NCBI RefSeq assembly: GCF_003546865.1
Contig: NZ_CP023434.1
Span: 62,001 to 126,000, forward strand
DNA: 64,000 nucleotides
Origin: Suicoccus acidiformans
GTDB lineage: Bacteria > Bacillota > Bacilli > Lactobacillales > Aerococcaceae
Direction of reading: 5' to 3'
Shown here: positions 62,382 to 64,000 of the stretch, piece after piece
Position numbering within the stretch: position 1 is the first letter of the stretch
Layout: each line of letters opens with the position of its first letter
The notes under the pieces: model-generated
The model's database searches: none
Told to the model about the DNA's origin: nothing
The model's input: only the letters and a program-made list of their open reading frames with translations
Translations under genes and position numbers: made by a program

Positions 62382-63386
62382 GTGCCTATATGACATTGGA
62401 CGATTAAGATTGTTATTGCCTCAGTTCTGGCAATTCTTATCGCCCAAGTTCTGTCTTTAGAAAATACCATATCTGCTAGGATTATTGCCTTATTAAGTGT
62501 TCTAGATACCCGTACAGCAACTTTAAAGACGGCAGGAGCACGAATATCCTTAACTATCTTAGTTTTTGTCGTAGCAACAACTGTCTTTCATTTCTTGGGC
62601 TTCTCACCTTAGTCTTTCGGGATATACTTGCTCATATATGTACCACTAGTCTATCGCTTGAATGTAGACGCAGGCATCCCGCTTTGTTCGGCACAGGTTA
62701 CCCATTTCATCATTGCGGAAAGTATGTCAATTCAGTGGCAGATCAACGGCCTAGCCTTAATGATTATTTGGGCTACAGCAGCCATGCTTGTGCAATTATG
62801 GATGCCTTCGACGCAAGCTAATTTACTTGAAGGCATTGATCGGGTGTAAAGCCAGATGCGACAGGCTTTAGAATATATGTCTGATTATTTAGAAGACTCC
62901 CAAGGAGATATCGGAGCGATTCGCCAAAAGCTCAAGCAAATTGACGATAGTTTAAAGCAATTGCAAGAACAAGCCTTAACCGATTATGGAAACCAATTCA
63001 TCCAACGCAATGATTATTGCGTGCAATATAGTCAAATGCGTTTAAATCAAGTGCACATCTTGCAACAGATGCTTCTGCCGTTGCAGAATATCCACTTACA
63101 AACCGAGCAGAATACGGTACTTGCCCGTTTATATTATCAAACGGCAGAAGAATTCGATGAGCAGAATACCGGTGCAGCTTTACTGGCGGATATTTCAGTT
63201 TTATATCGCTATTTCCAAGATACTGTCCTACCTAAATCACGTCAAGAATTCGAGAGCCGGGCACTTTTATACCAATTGTTAATTCAATTTGAACACTTCC
63301 TTCAGGAAAAGTATGATTTCTTTATCCAACACCCTCTAAACGTCATAATCCAACTAATGCAAAGAACCATGCAGCCTAACGATTAG
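62382..63386 (+). pseudogene. Aromatic acid exporter-family gene (DUF939) with three nonsense codons
   Basis: One frame runs from a GTG at 62382 (AAGGAGG just upstream) to 63386 and encodes an ArAE_1/DUF939-like membrane protein: TIKIVIASVLAILIAQ, ARIIALLSVLDTRTATLK, several further helices, then a soluble helical domain. It is broken by TGA (62391), TAG (62610) and TAA (62847), all in the same frame, with no frameshift. The protein part after each stop is still well preserved, so decay seems recent. The 176-aa tail from 62856 could be translated alone, but it would lack the membrane domain. Confidence 0.82.
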
Positions 63387-63402
63387 GAGCATGGTTCTTT
63401 CT
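63361..63402. terminator. Terminator at the end of the pseudogene
   Basis: AAAGAACCATGC and GCATGGTTCTTT form a perfect 12-bp stem with a 16-nt loop that starts inside the last codons; it can serve both converging genes. Confidence 0.85.
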
Positions 63403-63406
63403 TAAT

Positions 63407-63832
63407 CTATTCTTCAAAAGCAATCACTTCAATCCCTGTTTCAGGGTCTTCACTTCGGTCAATCGCTCCGCCTAAATCACGGATAAACAGCTCTGCTGTG
63501 GCAAAGACCCGGGAGGCTAAGAGGTGCCCGCCAAAGACATCAGCGGAAGTATCAGCAAATTGTCCGTGATAATGGCCGAAAATTTCACCATCTTTCAAGG
63601 TAATGTTGCCCATTAAAGACAACATTTCGAATGTACCTTCATAGTCTTGCTCTAAATATTCCTGTGTATCCAATTGATAAAAACCAAGCTTAACTTGATC
63701 GACGCCACCAATTCCACTGACTTCTGCAAGCGAAATATGGTAAATTTCAGCGACTTCATTAAGTGCCTGAACAACCTCTTCTCCAGGAGGGACGGTTAAT
63801 AAAATTGTATGACCAAATCGTTGATGTTCCAT
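63407..63832 (-). CDS. PPC/DUF296-domain protein
   Basis: The 141-aa protein consists of one PPC (plant and prokaryote conserved) domain. Typical features are the N-terminal LLTVPPGEEVVQALNEVAE, EVSGIGGVDQVKLGFY, and the metal-site histidines in GHYHGQFADTSADVFGGHL. Such proteins form trimers; the role in bacteria is unknown, though often annotated as DNA-binding. The ribosome site AAGAGG is before the ATG. Confidence 0.88.
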   Translation of the reverse strand: MEHQRFGHTILLTVPPGEEVVQALNEVAEIYHISLAEVSGIGGVDQVKLGFYQLDTQEYLEQDYEGTFEMLSLMGNITLKDGEIFGHYHGQFADTSADVFGGHLLASRVFATAELFIRDLGGAIDRSEDPETGIEVIAFEE

Positions 63833-63846
63833 GGCTAACCTCTTTC

Positions 63847-64000
63847 TTATAATGGTGCTTGGGAGAGAATTCGTGTCAATTCATATACACTGTGAATCCA
63901 ATAAACGTTCGCAACAACTTCAGCAGAAATAAAGCCTTCGTGAACCATGTGTTGATACTGTTCATAGATAGCTGCGTAATAATGATCAATATTCAGGAAA
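63847..64000 (-). CDS. LOG-family protein (3' part)
   Basis: The last 50 codons of a gene that continues beyond the window. The end FLNIDHYYAAIYEQYQHMV followed by HEGFISAE fits the C-terminus of LOG/TIGR00730 Rossmann-fold proteins (cytokinin nucleoside-5'-monophosphate phosphoribohydrolase; often mislabelled lysine decarboxylase). It stops 15 bp before the PPC gene, so the two are probably co-transcribed. The identification rests on a short segment. Confidence 0.6.
   Translation of the reverse strand, partial: FLNIDHYYAAIYEQYQHMVHEGFISAEVVANVYWIHSVYELTRILSQAPL

Noticed and set aside
62856-63386. Independent gene for a 176-aa soluble helical protein
   Set aside because: The frame is continuous with the upstream membrane part across the TAA at 62847, so it is better explained as the end of a broken exporter gene.

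Overview
The window comes from a low-GC Gram-positive fermenter, most likely a member of the Lactobacillales. An Aerococcaceae/Carnobacteriaceae-like member is my guess, and the family is inference. The evidence is strong AGGAGG ribosome sites, T-box leaders, RNA polymerase delta (RpoE), a cre site on pyruvate formate-lyase, type B L31, OpuA, and the Bacillus-like gene orders ywfO-ywfL, ywiB-rpoE and murA2-rho-rpmE.

Layout. 1-354: end of metI. 457-4319: a phosphate-starvation operon of alkaline phosphatase plus two exported His-rich proteins and a frameshifted His/Pro remnant. 4369-10907: racemase, Met T-box with two tandem metQ genes, an HD phosphohydrolase, a lipoyl-relay acyltransferase, ywiB and rpoE. 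11068-18961: a Ugp-type glycerol-phosphate/glycerophosphodiester importer with two binding proteins, a GDPD esterase and a BMP-family protein. 18995-27049: an AT-rich 8-kb composite transposon. It has an IS1634-like element on the left, a 373-bp IS remnant on the right and a TTTAAA target duplication, and it carries a two-component system, an FtsX-type ABC exporter and an unlisted 51-aa membrane peptide. 27281-35392: a second Ugp-like importer with two binding proteins, a second BMP protein and a metallophosphoesterase. 35534-42364: fba, pflBA, Met T-box with two cystathionine-lyase-type PLP enzymes. 42540-46638: a HEPN-type protein, murA, rho, ybaK and a PC4/YdbC protein. 47204-56869: apbE, rpmE2, an IS150-like element, a deoxynucleoside kinase, opuA and an extracellular FMN/FAD fumarate-reductase-like enzyme. 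56878-58350: an ISL3 element with a perfect 8-bp duplication. 58465-64000: pgeF, an oxidoreductase, an aminotransferase, efp, an exporter pseudogene with three nonsense codons, a PPC/DUF296 protein and the end of a LOG-family gene.

How it fits together. Five promoters (phoA, both ugpB-like genes at 11 and 13 kb, the divergent binding protein at 28.5 kb and the BMP operon at 29.4 kb) share one architecture: TTTACA-like hexamers every 11 bp, ending exactly 9 bp before the -10. This is the arrangement of a PhoP-controlled regulon. Most of 0.5-35 kb is therefore an organophosphate scavenging region, interrupted by the transposon.

Three signals run through the window. (1) None of the eleven or so exported proteins, including nine ABC-type binding proteins, has a lipobox cysteine. 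(2) Four exported proteins end in Glu/Ser-rich acidic tails. (3) Long palindromic intergenic repeats keep a core while their outer arms differ between copies but still pair within each copy.
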